Below, one piece after another: positions 26,025 to 35,000 of a stretch of 64,000 nucleotides of DNA. Position 1 is the first letter of the stretch; each line of letters opens with the position of its first letter. The DNA is from [Mycobacterium] stephanolepidis (GTDB lineage Bacteria > Actinomycetota > Actinomycetes > Mycobacteriales > Mycobacteriaceae). The stretch spans positions 1,116,001-1,180,000 of the forward strand of contig NZ_AP018165.1 in NCBI RefSeq assembly GCF_002356335.1. Direction: 5' to 3'. The translations under genes were made by a program, and so were the position numbers. A model generated the notes under the pieces. That model saw only the letters and a program-made list of their open reading frames with translations, did not search any database and was not told where the DNA came from.

Positions 26025-27242
26025 CTAGGCGAGCCGCTCGATGACCATCGCCATACCCTGGCCGCCGCCGACACACATGGTCTCGACGCCGAAGGTCTTG
26101 TCGTAGGTGGTCAGGTTGTTGAGCAGGGTGGCGGTGATACGCGCACCGGTCATGCCGAAGGGGTGGCCCAGCGCGATCGCACCGCCGGAGACATTGAGCT
26201 TGTCCTCGTCGATACCGAGCTCGCGAGCCGAGCCGAGCACCTGCACCGCGAACGCCTCGTTGATCTCGAACAGGTCGATATCGCCAATCGTCTTGCCGGC
26301 GTTCGCCAGTGCGCGCTTGGTGGCCTCGATCGGACCCAGACCCATGATCTCCGGGGACAGCCCGGACACACCGGTGGACACGACGCGAGCCAGCGGGGTC
26401 AGGCCCAGCTCCTTGGCGCGCGTGTCGCTCAGGATGACCAGCGCGGCCGCGCCGTCGTTGAGCGGGCAGGCGTTACCGGCGGTGATGGTGCCGTTGGGAC
26501 GGAAAACCGGCTTCAGCTGGCTGATCGCCTCGTAGGTGGTGCCGGCACGCGGGCCGTCGTCCTTGGACACCACGGTGCCGTCGGCCAGAGTCACCGGGGT
26601 GATCTCACGCTCGAAAAAGCCGTCGGCGATGGCCTTTTCGGCCCGGTTCTGGCTGCGCACGCCCCAGTGGTCCTGGTCCTCGCGGCTGATGCCGGTGTGC
26701 AGCGCCACGTTCTCGGCGGTCTGGCCCATCGCGATGTAGACATCGGGGGTCAGGCTGTCGTTACGCGGGTCGTGCCATTCGGTGGCACCCTGCGCGGCAG
26801 CGGCGGTGCGGGCCTCGGCATCGGCGTACAGCGGGTTGTGGCTGTCCGGCCAGCCGTCGGAGGTGCCCTTCGGGAAACGCGAAACCGTCTCCACGCCAGC
26901 GGAAATGAAGGCGTGGCCCTCACCGGCCTTGATGGCGTGCAGCGCCATGCGGGTGGTCTGCAGCGAGGACGAGCAGTAGCGGTTGACGGTGGTACCGGGC
27001 AGGAAGTCGTAGCCCAACTGCACCGCTACGGCGCGACCGATGTTGAAACCGGCCTCACCGCCGGGCTGACCGCAGCCCAGCATCAGGTCGTCGATGTCCT
27101 TGGGATCCAGTGCGGGCACCTTGTCGAGGGCGGCGCGCACCATCTGCGCGGCCAGGTCATCCGGCCGCATGCTCACCAGCGAGCCCTTGCCGGCTCGCCC
27201 GATCGGGGAGCGGGCAACGGAAACGATCACGGCTTCGGGCAT
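26025..27242 (-). CDS. fadA3: acetyl-CoA acetyltransferase / thiolase (FadA3-like)
   Basis: This 405-residue thiolase has the acyl-binding Cys in TTVNRYCSSSLQTTRMAL near residue 90, the motif EAFAVQVLGSARELG, NVSGGAIALGHPFGMTGAR with the His, and a C-terminal CVGGGQGMAMVIE with the second catalytic Cys. It should cleave or form 3-ketoacyl-CoA. Position between a Rv1072-like and a Rv1075c-like gene matches fadA3 (Rv1074c). ATG 27242 (MPEAVIVSVARSPIG) is the true start although the frame is open upstream to 27473. Confidence 0.92.
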   Translation of the reverse strand: MPEAVIVSVARSPIGRAGKGSLVSMRPDDLAAQMVRAALDKVPALDPKDIDDLMLGCGQPGGEAGFNIGRAVAVQLGYDFLPGTTVNRYCSSSLQTTRMALHAIKAGEGHAFISAGVETVSRFPKGTSDGWPDSHNPLYADAEARTAAAAQGATEWHDPRNDSLTPDVYIAMGQTAENVALHTGISREDQDHWGVRSQNRAEKAIADGFFEREITPVTLADGTVVSKDDGPRAGTTYEAISQLKPVFRPNGTITAGNACPLNDGAAALVILSDTRAKELGLTPLARVVSTGVSGLSPEIMGLGPIEATKRALANAGKTIGDIDLFEINEAFAVQVLGSARELGIDEDKLNVSGGAIALGHPFGMTGARITATLLNNLTTYDKTFGVETMCVGGGQGMAMVIERLA

Positions 27243-27266
27243 GAAAACTCCTGAATATAGGGGAAT

Positions 27267-27280
27267 TAGTACTGGTTCTA
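27267..27280 (-). promoter_or_regulatory. KstR-like palindrome upstream of the thiolase gene
   Basis: Read on the minus strand, TAGAACCAGTACTA matches the cholesterol regulator consensus TNNAACNNGTTNNA with one mismatch. It lies 25-38 bases upstream of the start codon. A KstR or related TetR repressor may bind, but the half-site mismatch makes this tentative. Confidence 0.4.
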
Positions 27281-27292
27281 CTCCCCTGGAAT

Positions 27293-28300
27293 CTAATGCA
27301 GGGATACAGCGGGCAGGTCGTCGGCCCGGGCGGCGGGCTCGTTCATACCCACGGCGATCTCCGCGGCGCTGCGCCGCCAGATCCGTCCCAGAACGCGTAT
27401 CCGGGCACTCATGGTCTGCGATTCCGCGGCAGCGGACACCCACGGCAAATCGGGGATGGGGCCGCCCGTCCACTCGCCGAGGGCATGTGCGACTGCCGGT
27501 AGCAGTAGGCGCGCTGCCAGTGCGTATCCCGCCGCCGAGGGGTGGTAGTGGTCGTCGGCGAACATCTCTTCGGGTGCCTGCAGAAACTCCGGTGACAGCA
27601 GATCAGCAAGCGGAACCGGCACCCCGCCGGAGGCTCGCACCGCTGCCGCCTGGAAATGGGCCAGGCGCAGCCCGCGCGAGCGCACCACTGCGCGCAATGG
27701 CTGCGGTATGGCGGTGATCACCCCGAAATCGGGACAGGTACCCACCACCACGGCCGAGCCTGCCATGCGCAGTCGCCGGATCGCGTCGCCCAGACGCTGT
27801 GCGGAGGCGCGCACCGCATTGAGCGAGGTCACGTCGTTCGCGCCGATCATGATCACGGCGAGGTCCGGCGGCGGGCCGATGATCGACATGGCGTCGATCT
27901 GGGCGGCCAGCCCCTTGGACGTTGCGCCCGATATCGCCTTGGTGGACAGCCGGATTCGCTTCCCGGACTCTTCGGCCAAACCGCGGGCCAGCAGCACCCC
28001 CGGTACTTCGTCGGGCACGTGACAGCCGTATCCGGTGGCGGTGGAGTCTCCGAAAATCGCCAGGTGCAGGTCGAATTCCACGCCGCGGCTGTACCTGGTC
28101 ACCGGGCCGCCGCCCTGTACGTACACGCCGTCGGCAACCGGGGGAGCGTCGTGAGTCTTCGGGATCACCAGGCGAACCTGCCTGGCCTGCGCGTTCAGGA
28201 AGCTGTACGCCCCCCAGAGCCCGGTACCCATCGCTGCGCCCGCGGCCCCGGTGCTCAGGGCTGCCCAGATCGTCCGTCTGCGTGTGGCGAGGATGCTCAC
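27293..28300 (-). CDS. exported SGNH/GDSL hydrolase (Rv1075c homologue)
   Basis: This protein of about 335 residues has a hydrophobic N-terminal anchor (IWAALSTGAAGAAMGTGLWG). The SGNH esterase domain has block I IFGDSTATGYG with the nucleophile Ser, block III MIGANDV, and block V DDHYHPSAAGY with the Asp and His. Predicted function is hydrolysis of acyl esters at the cell envelope. Several GTG codons (28327, 28315, 28300) could start it and none has a clear ribosome site; 28300 leaves the shortest tail before the membrane helix. Confidence 0.85.
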   Translation of the reverse strand: MSILATRRRTIWAALSTGAAGAAMGTGLWGAYSFLNAQARQVRLVIPKTHDAPPVADGVYVQGGGPVTRYSRGVEFDLHLAIFGDSTATGYGCHVPDEVPGVLLARGLAEESGKRIRLSTKAISGATSKGLAAQIDAMSIIGPPPDLAVIMIGANDVTSLNAVRASAQRLGDAIRRLRMAGSAVVVGTCPDFGVITAIPQPLRAVVRSRGLRLAHFQAAAVRASGGVPVPLADLLSPEFLQAPEEMFADDHYHPSAAGYALAARLLLPAVAHALGEWTGGPIPDLPWVSAAAESQTMSARIRVLGRIWRRSAAEIAVGMNEPAARADDLPAVSLH

Positions 28301-28411
28301 GGTGGCTATTTTCACGGAAGGCGACACACCGCGCCAGTCCTCTGACCAGCATCACGCGAAATGAGGCGTGGACGATGCGGTATCGAAAGCGGTTCGTTGC
28401 CTGTTGATAGG

Positions 28412-28443
28412 TATAGTCCATCGGACGCTAGCTGGCAGCTAGC
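28412..28443 (+). promoter_or_regulatory. lipU promoter with a 17-bp palindromic operator
   Basis: TATAGT at 28412-28417 is a good -10 hexamer. Ten bases later GCTAGCTGGCAGCTAGC (28427-28443) is a perfect odd palindrome, which would cover the start of the transcript and suits a repressor. The regulator is not encoded next door. Confidence 0.5.
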
Positions 28444-28490
28444 AGTCTGAAGCATCACAGGACACTGGCTAGGCAAAGGAGCCTGAACAG

Positions 28491-29567
28491 ATGACCGCAC
28501 CGAAGCGCGCCCCTGAATACGCGCCTGCAGGGTCGATGGGATCTTCCCTGAACACGCTGGTACGCGCCTTTCCGATGAGCGATGGCGCCGCAGTCGAAGT
28601 GATCGAGGACGCGGCGAGTCTGGCCGCACGGCTCCTCGGATTCGGTGTCCGAATGACGGTGCGCACGGTGCTGCAGATCGGCAGCCACGCCCCCACGCTC
28701 CCGTACCCGTTTGGACTGATCGAGGAGCTGGGCCGCTTCCTGGTTCCCCCGCGCGGCACGGTCAAGGCGACGGTGACGCTGCCGAACACCAATGCGCGGT
28801 TGATTCGAGCCAAGGGTGTCGGTCCGGTGGACGGCACCGGACGCGTGGTCCTGTACCTGCACGGCGGCGCCTTCATCGTGGGCGGTCCAAACACTCACAG
28901 CGCCTTGGTGTCCACCATCTCCCAGCACGCCGACGCACCGTGTCTGCTGGTCGACTACCGGATGCCGCCCAAGGCCTCCTTGGACCAGGCCATCGACGAC
29001 TGCCTGGACGGGTACCGCTGGCTGCGCGGGCAGGGGTACGCGCCGGAGCAGATCGTGTTCGCGGGCGATTCGGCCGGCGGTTTTCTCTCGGTAGCGGTGG
29101 CCCAGCGGCTGCTCGCAGAGGACGGCGAGGCGCCTGCCGCGCTGGCCCTCATCTCGCCGCTCATCGAGCTGGACCCCGCACCCAAGGTCGCGCATGAGAA
29201 CGCCAAGACCGATGTGATGCTGCCGCCCAACTGCTTTGAGGCGCTGCAGAAGATCCTCACCAAGGCCGGCGGCGGCATCCCGCCACGGGAGATCATCGAC
29301 AAGGTCGACGGCCGGATGCCGCAGACTCTGGTGCATTGCTCCGGCTCGGAGGTGCTGCTGTACGACGCGCGCCTGCTGGGGCAGCGCCTCGCCGAGCAGG
29401 GTGTGCCGGTGGAGATCAAGGTCTGGCCCGGTCAGATGCACGTCTTCCAGGTGGCCACCAAGGTCGTGCCCGAGGCCAAGAGGTCCCTGGCGCAGATCGG
29501 CCAGTACATCCGCGACGCGGTGCCCGAGACTTCCTCGGCCGAGTTCGTCGCACCCGCGGCGGTTTGA
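28491..29567 (+). CDS. lipU: alpha/beta hydrolase, HSL-type esterase LipU-like
   Basis: This 358-residue esterase of the hormone-sensitive lipase group has the oxyanion motif LYLHGGAFIVGG near residue 125, the nucleophile elbow VFAGDSAGGFLS near 190, Asp in the LVHCSGSEVLLYDAR region near 285, and His in WPGQMHVFQ near 320. It hydrolyses short to medium acyl esters. AAGGAG precedes ATG 28491. Position before cystathionine beta-synthase matches lipU (Rv1076). A palindromic operator lies in its promoter. Confidence 0.93.
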   Translation: MTAPKRAPEYAPAGSMGSSLNTLVRAFPMSDGAAVEVIEDAASLAARLLGFGVRMTVRTVLQIGSHAPTLPYPFGLIEELGRFLVPPRGTVKATVTLPNTNARLIRAKGVGPVDGTGRVVLYLHGGAFIVGGPNTHSALVSTISQHADAPCLLVDYRMPPKASLDQAIDDCLDGYRWLRGQGYAPEQIVFAGDSAGGFLSVAVAQRLLAEDGEAPAALALISPLIELDPAPKVAHENAKTDVMLPPNCFEALQKILTKAGGGIPPREIIDKVDGRMPQTLVHCSGSEVLLYDARLLGQRLAEQGVPVEIKVWPGQMHVFQVATKVVPEAKRSLAQIGQYIRDAVPETSSAEFVAPAAV

Positions 29568-29624
29568 TCCCTCGGTTAGCTCCCCTGTGCGCGGGCCGGC
29601 CGCCGGTCTAATAGCGTTACCGGT

Positions 29625-31022
29625 ATGCGCATTGCCCAGCATGTCTCCGATCTGATCGGTAACACCCCCCTTGTCCAGCTCAACTCGGTGGTGCCCGAGG
29701 GTGGCGCGGTCGTAGCGGCCAAGATCGAGTACCTCAATCCCGGCGGTAGCTCCAAGGACCGCATCGCCGTCAAGATGATCGAGGCGGCCGAGGAAGCGGG
29801 CCTGCTCAAGCCCGGCGGCACCATCGTCGAACCCACATCGGGCAACACCGGCGTCGGACTGGCGCTGGTGGCCCAGCGCAAGGGCTATCACTGCGTGTTC
29901 GTGTGCCCCGACAAGGTCAGCGAAGACAAGCGGAATGTGTTGCGGGCCTACGGGGCCGAGGTCGTCGTGTGCCCCACGGCCGTACCGCCGGAGCACCCGG
30001 ACAGCTATTACAACGTCTCGGACCGTCTGGTACGTGAGATCGAGGGCGCCTGGAAGCCCGACCAGTACTCCAATCCGAACGGACCGGCCAGCCACTACGA
30101 GACCACCGGCCCGGAGATCTGGGCCGACACCGACGGCAAGATCACCCATTTCGTCGCCGGAGTGGGGACCGGAGGGACCATCACCGGTGCGGGCCGGTAC
30201 CTCAAGGAGGTTTCGGGGGGCGCGGTGAAGGTCGTCGGTGCGGATCCGGAGGGATCGGTGTACTCCGGCGGGACGGGCCGCCCCTACCTCGTCGAGGGTG
30301 TGGGAGAGGACTTTTGGCCCACCGCCTACGACCCCAGCGTGGTCGATGAGGTCATTGCGGTATCCGATGCCGACTCGTTCGAGATGACACGTCGACTCGC
30401 GCGCGAAGAGGGGTTGCTGGTCGGCGGATCCTGCGGCATGGCCGTGGTGGCGGCAATTCGACTGGCCGAGAAGGCCGGACCCGATGCCGTGATCGTGGTG
30501 CTGTTGCCCGACGGGGGGCGGGGATACCTGTCCAAGGTGTTCAACGACTCCTGGATGTCCTCGTACGGGTTCCTGCGCAGTCGCCTCGATGGCAGCAAGT
30601 CCGAACCGACCGTCGGCGATGTGTTGCGTGGAAAGTCCGGTGCGCTACCGGATTTGGTGCACACCCACCCGTCGGAGACGGTGCGCGACGCCATCGAGAT
30701 CTTGCGCGAATACGGGGTGTCGCAGATGCCCGTCGTCGGCGCCGAGCCGCCCGTGATGGCCGGCGAGGTCGCCGGGTCGGTGTCCGAAAGGGAGCTGCTG
30801 TCAGCGGTATTCGAGGGCCGGGCGCAACTGGCTGATGCCGTGTCCCAGCACATGAGTCCGCCGTTGCCACTGGTCGGTGCCGGCGAACCGCTGAGCACCG
30901 CGGGGTCCATGTTGCGCGACACCGATGCGGTAATGGTCATCGACGAAGGCAAGCCCGTCGGTGTCATTACCCGCCATGACCTGCTCGGATTCGTGTCCTC
31001 CGGCAGAAGCGTGCGGCACTGA
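29625..31022 (+). CDS. cbs: cystathionine beta-synthase
   Basis: This 465-residue PLP enzyme has the Schiff-base lysine in NPGGSSKDRIAVKMI near residue 44. The phosphate-binding loop is VGTGGTITGAGRYLKE near 185, and TSGNTGVGLALVAQ is the substrate loop. Two CBS domains follow in the last 120 residues (HTHPSETVRDAIEILREYGVSQMPVVG and SAGSMLRDTDAVMVIDEGKPVGVITRHD). It condenses homocysteine and serine to cystathionine. With metB nearby it forms the reverse transsulfuration route to cysteine. Confidence 0.94.
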   Translation: MRIAQHVSDLIGNTPLVQLNSVVPEGGAVVAAKIEYLNPGGSSKDRIAVKMIEAAEEAGLLKPGGTIVEPTSGNTGVGLALVAQRKGYHCVFVCPDKVSEDKRNVLRAYGAEVVVCPTAVPPEHPDSYYNVSDRLVREIEGAWKPDQYSNPNGPASHYETTGPEIWADTDGKITHFVAGVGTGGTITGAGRYLKEVSGGAVKVVGADPEGSVYSGGTGRPYLVEGVGEDFWPTAYDPSVVDEVIAVSDADSFEMTRRLAREEGLLVGGSCGMAVVAAIRLAEKAGPDAVIVVLLPDGGRGYLSKVFNDSWMSSYGFLRSRLDGSKSEPTVGDVLRGKSGALPDLVHTHPSETVRDAIEILREYGVSQMPVVGAEPPVMAGEVAGSVSERELLSAVFEGRAQLADAVSQHMSPPLPLVGAGEPLSTAGSMLRDTDAVMVIDEGKPVGVITRHDLLGFVSSGRSVRH

Positions 31023-31128
31023 ATTTGGTCCCAAATCGTTTCGCAGAAGCCAACCTGTGGAAACGCTGAAAGCGTAATGTGCTCTGTTGCTCGACGCTCA
31101 TGCGTGCCATACGAACTGGAGGACAACC

Positions 31129-31701
31129 GTGACTGAAGTTCCACCACCCTCGCCGCAGGATCCGGGCGGTTACCCGCCGCCTCCGCCGGCGGCCGGTGCA
31201 CCAGCTCTACCGGGCGGCAATTTCGAAATCTGGATCCGGCGTGTCGGTGCCTACATCATCGACGTCATCCCGGTGGCTCTGCTGAGCGGTATCGGCGGCG
31301 GAATCGCGGGTGGAACCGCTACGACCGCTGATTGCATCGGCGACTCCTACGGCGACCCCATGACCGGCGGAATGAGCTACATCAGCTGCCAGCCGGAGTA
31401 CACCGGCGTGGGCTGGGCCGCCTACATTCTGTTCACCCTCGCGGCGATCGCGTTCGCGGTATGGAACTGGGGCCTGAAGCAGGGCACCACCGGATCGAGC
31501 ATCGGCAAGGGCTTGCTCGGTATTCGGGTCCTGGGTGAGGCAACCGGCCAGCCGATCGGATTCGGCATGTCCGTCGTCCGCCAGATCGCGCACTTCCTGG
31601 ACGCGGTCATCTGTTACATCGGCTTCCTGCTGCCGCTGTTCACGGCCAAGCGGCAGACGATCGCCGACATGCTAGTGAAGACCGTGGTCGTTCCCAAGTA
31701 G
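31129..31701 (+). CDS. RDD-family membrane protein (Pra/Rv1078-like)
   Basis: This 190-residue protein starts at GTG 31129 behind GGAGG. The proline-rich N-terminus (PPPSPQDPGGYPPPPPA) is followed by an RDD domain with three membrane helices. IRRVGAYIIDVIPVALL holds the Arg and Asp of the RDD name. The segment KGLLGIRVLGE lies in the middle and TAKRQTIADMLVKTVVV at the end. It sits between cbs and metB like the proline-rich antigen Rv1078. Function unknown. Confidence 0.85.
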   Translation: MTEVPPPSPQDPGGYPPPPPAAGAPALPGGNFEIWIRRVGAYIIDVIPVALLSGIGGGIAGGTATTADCIGDSYGDPMTGGMSYISCQPEYTGVGWAAYILFTLAAIAFAVWNWGLKQGTTGSSIGKGLLGIRVLGEATGQPIGFGMSVVRQIAHFLDAVICYIGFLLPLFTAKRQTIADMLVKTVVVPK

Positions 31702-31764
31702 AAGTAACCCGCTTGGCGGCGTTGGGCTGTCTCACGTCACGAGGTCCGTATAGGCTCGGACCCG

Positions 31765-32937
31765 ATGAGTGAGCAGCGCAGCGCCGCCGACGCGTCTCGG
31801 TGGCAAGGGTTTTCCACACGGGCCATCCACGGCGGTTTCCATGCCGATCCGCAGACCGGTGCCGTCAACGTGCCGATTTATGCCAGCTCGACCTTCGCCC
31901 AGGACGGCGTCGGCCAGCTGCGCGGCGGATTCGAGTACGCACGCACCGGCAACCCCACCCGAGCGGTTCTTGAATCCTCGCTGGCCGCATTGGAGGACGC
32001 CCACTTCGGCAGGGCGTTCGCATCGGGCATGGCGGCCACCGACTGCGCGCTGCGCGCGTTGTTGCGCCCCGGCGATCACCTGATCATCCCCAACGATGCC
32101 TACGGCGGCACCTTCCGGCTGATCGACAAGGTGTTCTCGCAGTGGGGAATTAGCCACACACCTGTTCCGGTGGCCGATGTCGACGCCATTCGCACCGCCA
32201 TCACCCCCAAGACCAAGCTGATCTGGCTGGAGACACCCACCAATCCGCTGCTGAGCATCGCCGACATCGCGGCCGTCGCCCAGGTGGCCGCCGAGCACTC
32301 CGTGAAGCTCTTGGTGGACAACACCTTCGCATCGCCGGCGCTGCAGCAGCCGCTGAATCTCGGTGCCGATATCGCTTTGCATTCCACCACCAAATACATT
32401 GGCGGACACTCGGATGTGGTGGGCGGCGCCCTGCTCACCAACGACGAGGAATTGGATACCGCCTTTGCGTTCCTGCAGAACGGTTCGGGCGCGGTGCCGG
32501 GACCGTTCGATGCCTACCTCACCTATCGGGGTATCAAGACGCTGGCCTTGCGCATGCAGCGACACAGTGAGAACGCTCAAACGGTCGCCGAGTTCCTGGC
32601 GGGGCACCCCGCGGTCGCGAACACCATCTACCCGGGCCTCGACCGCCATCCCGGACATGCGGTGGCCGCCAAGCAGATGCGCGCATTCGGCGGCATGATC
32701 AGCGTGCGCCTTGCCGGCGGGCGGCAGGCCGCACTCGATTTGTGCTCGCGAACAGAGCTTTTCATTCTCGCTGAATCCTTGGGCGGCGTGGAGTCGCTGA
32801 TCGAGCATCCAGGTGCGATGACGCACGCGTCGACCGCCGGATCGCTGCTGGAGGTACCCGAGGACCTGGTGCGGTTGTCTGTGGGTATCGAAGAGGTTGG
32901 CGACTTGATCGGCGATCTCGAACAAGCCTTGCGCTAG
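31765..32937 (+). CDS. metB: cystathionine gamma-synthase/lyase
   Basis: This 390-residue Cys/Met-metabolism PLP enzyme has the lysine in ALHSTTKYIGGHSDVVGG near residue 208, FASGMAATDCALRAL (PLP phosphate), and the C-terminal SLGGVESLIEHPGAMTHAS. With Cbs it interconverts homocysteine, cystathionine and cysteine; gamma-synthase and gamma-lyase activity cannot be separated from sequence. ATG 31765 gives MSEQRSAADASRWQGFSTRAIH. It converges with the GPP34 gene 13 bases away. Confidence 0.93.
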   Translation: MSEQRSAADASRWQGFSTRAIHGGFHADPQTGAVNVPIYASSTFAQDGVGQLRGGFEYARTGNPTRAVLESSLAALEDAHFGRAFASGMAATDCALRALLRPGDHLIIPNDAYGGTFRLIDKVFSQWGISHTPVPVADVDAIRTAITPKTKLIWLETPTNPLLSIADIAAVAQVAAEHSVKLLVDNTFASPALQQPLNLGADIALHSTTKYIGGHSDVVGGALLTNDEELDTAFAFLQNGSGAVPGPFDAYLTYRGIKTLALRMQRHSENAQTVAEFLAGHPAVANTIYPGLDRHPGHAVAAKQMRAFGGMISVRLAGGRQAALDLCSRTELFILAESLGGVESLIEHPGAMTHASTAGSLLEVPEDLVRLSVGIEEVGDLIGDLEQALR

Positions 32938-32950
32938 GCGCGCGCTGCGT

Positions 32951-33622
32951 CTAGTTCATCGAGTGCAGGGCCGCGGAAATCACCGCGCCGGTCACGGCGA
33001 GATTCACCGCCGGGCCGCGGTTGTCGCGAACCTGGGCCGACCAGCCGCCGTCGGCGATGGTCTGCGACCACCGGGACACCTGCTGCTTGCCGACGGGATC
33101 CAGGCTCAGTATCGCGTCGAATCCGTTGACCCCGTGCAGTACTGCGATGATCGCGGCCGTGCTGGGAGCGGGCGGGGCGTAGTGGAACAACACATCCGTG
33201 ACGCCCTGTCGCACCGCATTGGCACGCTCGTTGTTGGTCACCGGCCAGTACTTCTCCGGGAAGAGCCGGCTGCCCATGCGAACCGTGTGGATATCCCCGG
33301 TGATCTCCAACCTGTGCAGCATCTGGGAGTTGACGCCGCGACCAACCTTGGTGATCGCCTCGGTCGGGCTCATCGGCCGTCGTCGCAGTCGGTGCACCGC
33401 CCTGTCGAGCACGGGGTCCCCGATATCGGGCGCCTGCAGCACCAGCAGATCGCCGGCTTTCCCCGGTTCACCGTGGGTGGCCGGTCGGACGCGTTGTGCC
33501 AGAGCAAGATCCAGAATGATCGCGGCGGCGAGGGCCTGCGTGCGCCGATCCTTGTCCAGCAGCGGCCGACCGGAGGCATTGTTCAGCAACAGAAGCAGGA
33601 GGTCCTCCGCAATCTGTGGCAT
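32951..33622 (-). CDS. GPP34-family phosphoprotein
   Basis: This 223-residue protein starts at ATG 33622 (MPQIAEDLLLLLLNNASG). The N-terminal helix EDLLLLLL...GRPLLD, then AAAIILDLALAQRV, is the hallmark of GPP34 (Golgi phosphoprotein 3) domains, which bind phosphoinositide-like head groups in eukaryotes. Bacterial versions are of unknown function. It is divergent from the threonine dehydratase gene with about 30 bases between starts. Confidence 0.85.
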   Translation of the reverse strand: MPQIAEDLLLLLLNNASGRPLLDKDRRTQALAAAIILDLALAQRVRPATHGEPGKAGDLLVLQAPDIGDPVLDRAVHRLRRRPMSPTEAITKVGRGVNSQMLHRLEITGDIHTVRMGSRLFPEKYWPVTNNERANAVRQGVTDVLFHYAPPAPSTAAIIAVLHGVNGFDAILSLDPVGKQQVSRWSQTIADGGWSAQVRDNRGPAVNLAVTGAVISAALHSMN

Positions 33623-33651
33623 GAGGGGACAATAGCGGCAGAACTGGTGAC

Positions 33652-34908
33652 ATGATGCGTGGCATGGGCATCCAGGCAGCGGGAGCAACAGGGTTGGTGA
33701 CGGTCCAGGAGATCCAGGAGGTGGCTGAGCGCCTCGCTCCTGTGATGCGGCGCACACCGGTCGTGGCCTTTCGGGCGCTCAGTGAACGCTGCGGCCACGA
33801 GGTACGGCTCAAATGCGAAAACCTGCAACGCACAGGATCTTTCAAACCGCGTGGCGCCTACAACCGGATCAGTCTGCTGCCCGATGACCAGCGGGTGAAC
33901 GGTGTGGTGGCCGCCAGCGCGGGTAATCACGCCCAGGGTGTGGCCTGGGCCGCGACCACGCTGGGCATCGCGTCCACGGTGTTCATGCCGGTAGGGGCCG
34001 CGCTGCCCAAGATCGTCGCGACCCGCGCCTATGGCGCCACGGTGCACCTGACCGGCACGACCATCGACGAAGCGCTGTTGGCTGCGACGGAGTTCGCGGC
34101 GGAGACCGGTGCGGTACTCATCCACCCCTTCGACCATCGGGATGTCGTGGCCGGGCAGGCCACCGTCGGGCTGGAGATTCTGGAGCAGCTTCCCGATGTG
34201 GGCACCATCGTGGTGCCCGCGGGCGGCGGCGGGCTGGTCGCGGGCATCGCCGCGGTGGTCAAAGCGTCCCGGCCCGAGGTGCGGATCATCGCGGTACAGG
34301 CCGCGGGTGCGGCCGCCTGGCCGGTGTCGCTGCAAGCCGGGCATCCGGTGGCGCTGGAATCCATGGAGACCATGGCGGACGGCATCGCGGTGGGCAAGCC
34401 GGGGGCGGTGCCCTTCGAACATGTGGCCGCGCTGGTCGATGACGTGGTCACGGTCAGTGAGGAGGCGCTCTCGCGCGGGCTGCTGCTATGCCTGGAGCGG
34501 GCCAAGCTGGTGGTCGAGCCCGCCGGCGCTGCCGCGGTGGCGGCTCTGCTCACGCTGTCCGCCGAGGAACTGGGTCTTAGCGGCCCGGTGTGCGCGGTGC
34601 TCTCGGGTGGAAACATCGATCCGCTGCTGCTCACTCACGTCATCACCCACGGTCTGCGGGCGGCGGGACGCTATCTGACGGTGCGTGTGACCGTCGCGGA
34701 CGCGCCGGGCGGTCTGTCGGGTCTTCTCGACGTGTTCCGGGCGTCAGGTGCCAGCGTCGTCGACGTGACTCACTGGCGTAACAGCGAGCGTCTGCGTCTG
34801 GGTGAGGTGGATGTACTGGCGACGGTCGAAACGCGGGGGCCAGAACATCGCCAGGCTGTTCTCGACGCAATCGTTGCGGCCGGTCTGACGGTTCACGAGG
34901 AGCGGTAG
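33652..34908 (+). CDS. ilvA: threonine ammonia-lyase with C-terminal ACT domain
   Basis: This protein of about 418 residues has the PLP lysine in RTGSFKPRGAYNRIS near residue 66, the glycine loop VPAGGGGLVAGIAAVV near 190, and LLCLERAKLVVEPAGAA near 290. A single ACT domain (YLTVRVTVADAPGGLSGLLDVFRASGASVVDVTHWRN) occupies the last 75 residues. It deaminates threonine (or serine) to 2-oxobutyrate. The short TdcB-like form with one ACT domain may serve breakdown as much as isoleucine synthesis. ATG 33664 is an alternative start. Confidence 0.88.
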   Translation: MMRGMGIQAAGATGLVTVQEIQEVAERLAPVMRRTPVVAFRALSERCGHEVRLKCENLQRTGSFKPRGAYNRISLLPDDQRVNGVVAASAGNHAQGVAWAATTLGIASTVFMPVGAALPKIVATRAYGATVHLTGTTIDEALLAATEFAAETGAVLIHPFDHRDVVAGQATVGLEILEQLPDVGTIVVPAGGGGLVAGIAAVVKASRPEVRIIAVQAAGAAAWPVSLQAGHPVALESMETMADGIAVGKPGAVPFEHVAALVDDVVTVSEEALSRGLLLCLERAKLVVEPAGAAAVAALLTLSAEELGLSGPVCAVLSGGNIDPLLLTHVITHGLRAAGRYLTVRVTVADAPGGLSGLLDVFRASGASVVDVTHWRNSERLRLGEVDVLATVETRGPEHRQAVLDAIVAAGLTVHEER

Positions 34909-34924
34909 CTGCCAAGTCAAACAA

Positions 34925-34980
34925 CGAGAGCGAGCCTCACACGGATTTCGGGTCAGATTTCCGCGTGAGGCTCGCGCTCG
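34925..34980. terminator. 21-bp intergenic hairpin between ilvA and greA
   Basis: Bases 34925-34945 pair with 34960-34980 with two mismatches, beginning CGAGAGCGAGCC, around a 14-base loop. It lies between converging genes, so it can serve as terminator for both. There is no long T run. Stem length, loop size and the CGAGANCGAG opening match the hairpin at 25948-26004. Confidence 0.65.
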
Positions 34981-35000
34981 GTCGACGAGTTATGGAACTT

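Noticed and set aside
25941..27254. A 437-codon plus-strand frame across the thiolase region
   Set aside because: It is antisense to fadA3, begins inside the intergenic hairpin, and its repetitive Gly/Arg/Gln-rich translation has no domain.
28455..30149. A 564-codon open frame on the minus strand across lipU and cbs
   Set aside because: It lies antisense to two well-supported genes, its translation is low-complexity Arg/His/Gly-rich, and it has no ribosome site or domain.
31732..32925. A 397-codon minus-strand frame opposite metB
   Set aside because: It mirrors the metB codons almost end to end and shows no motif.
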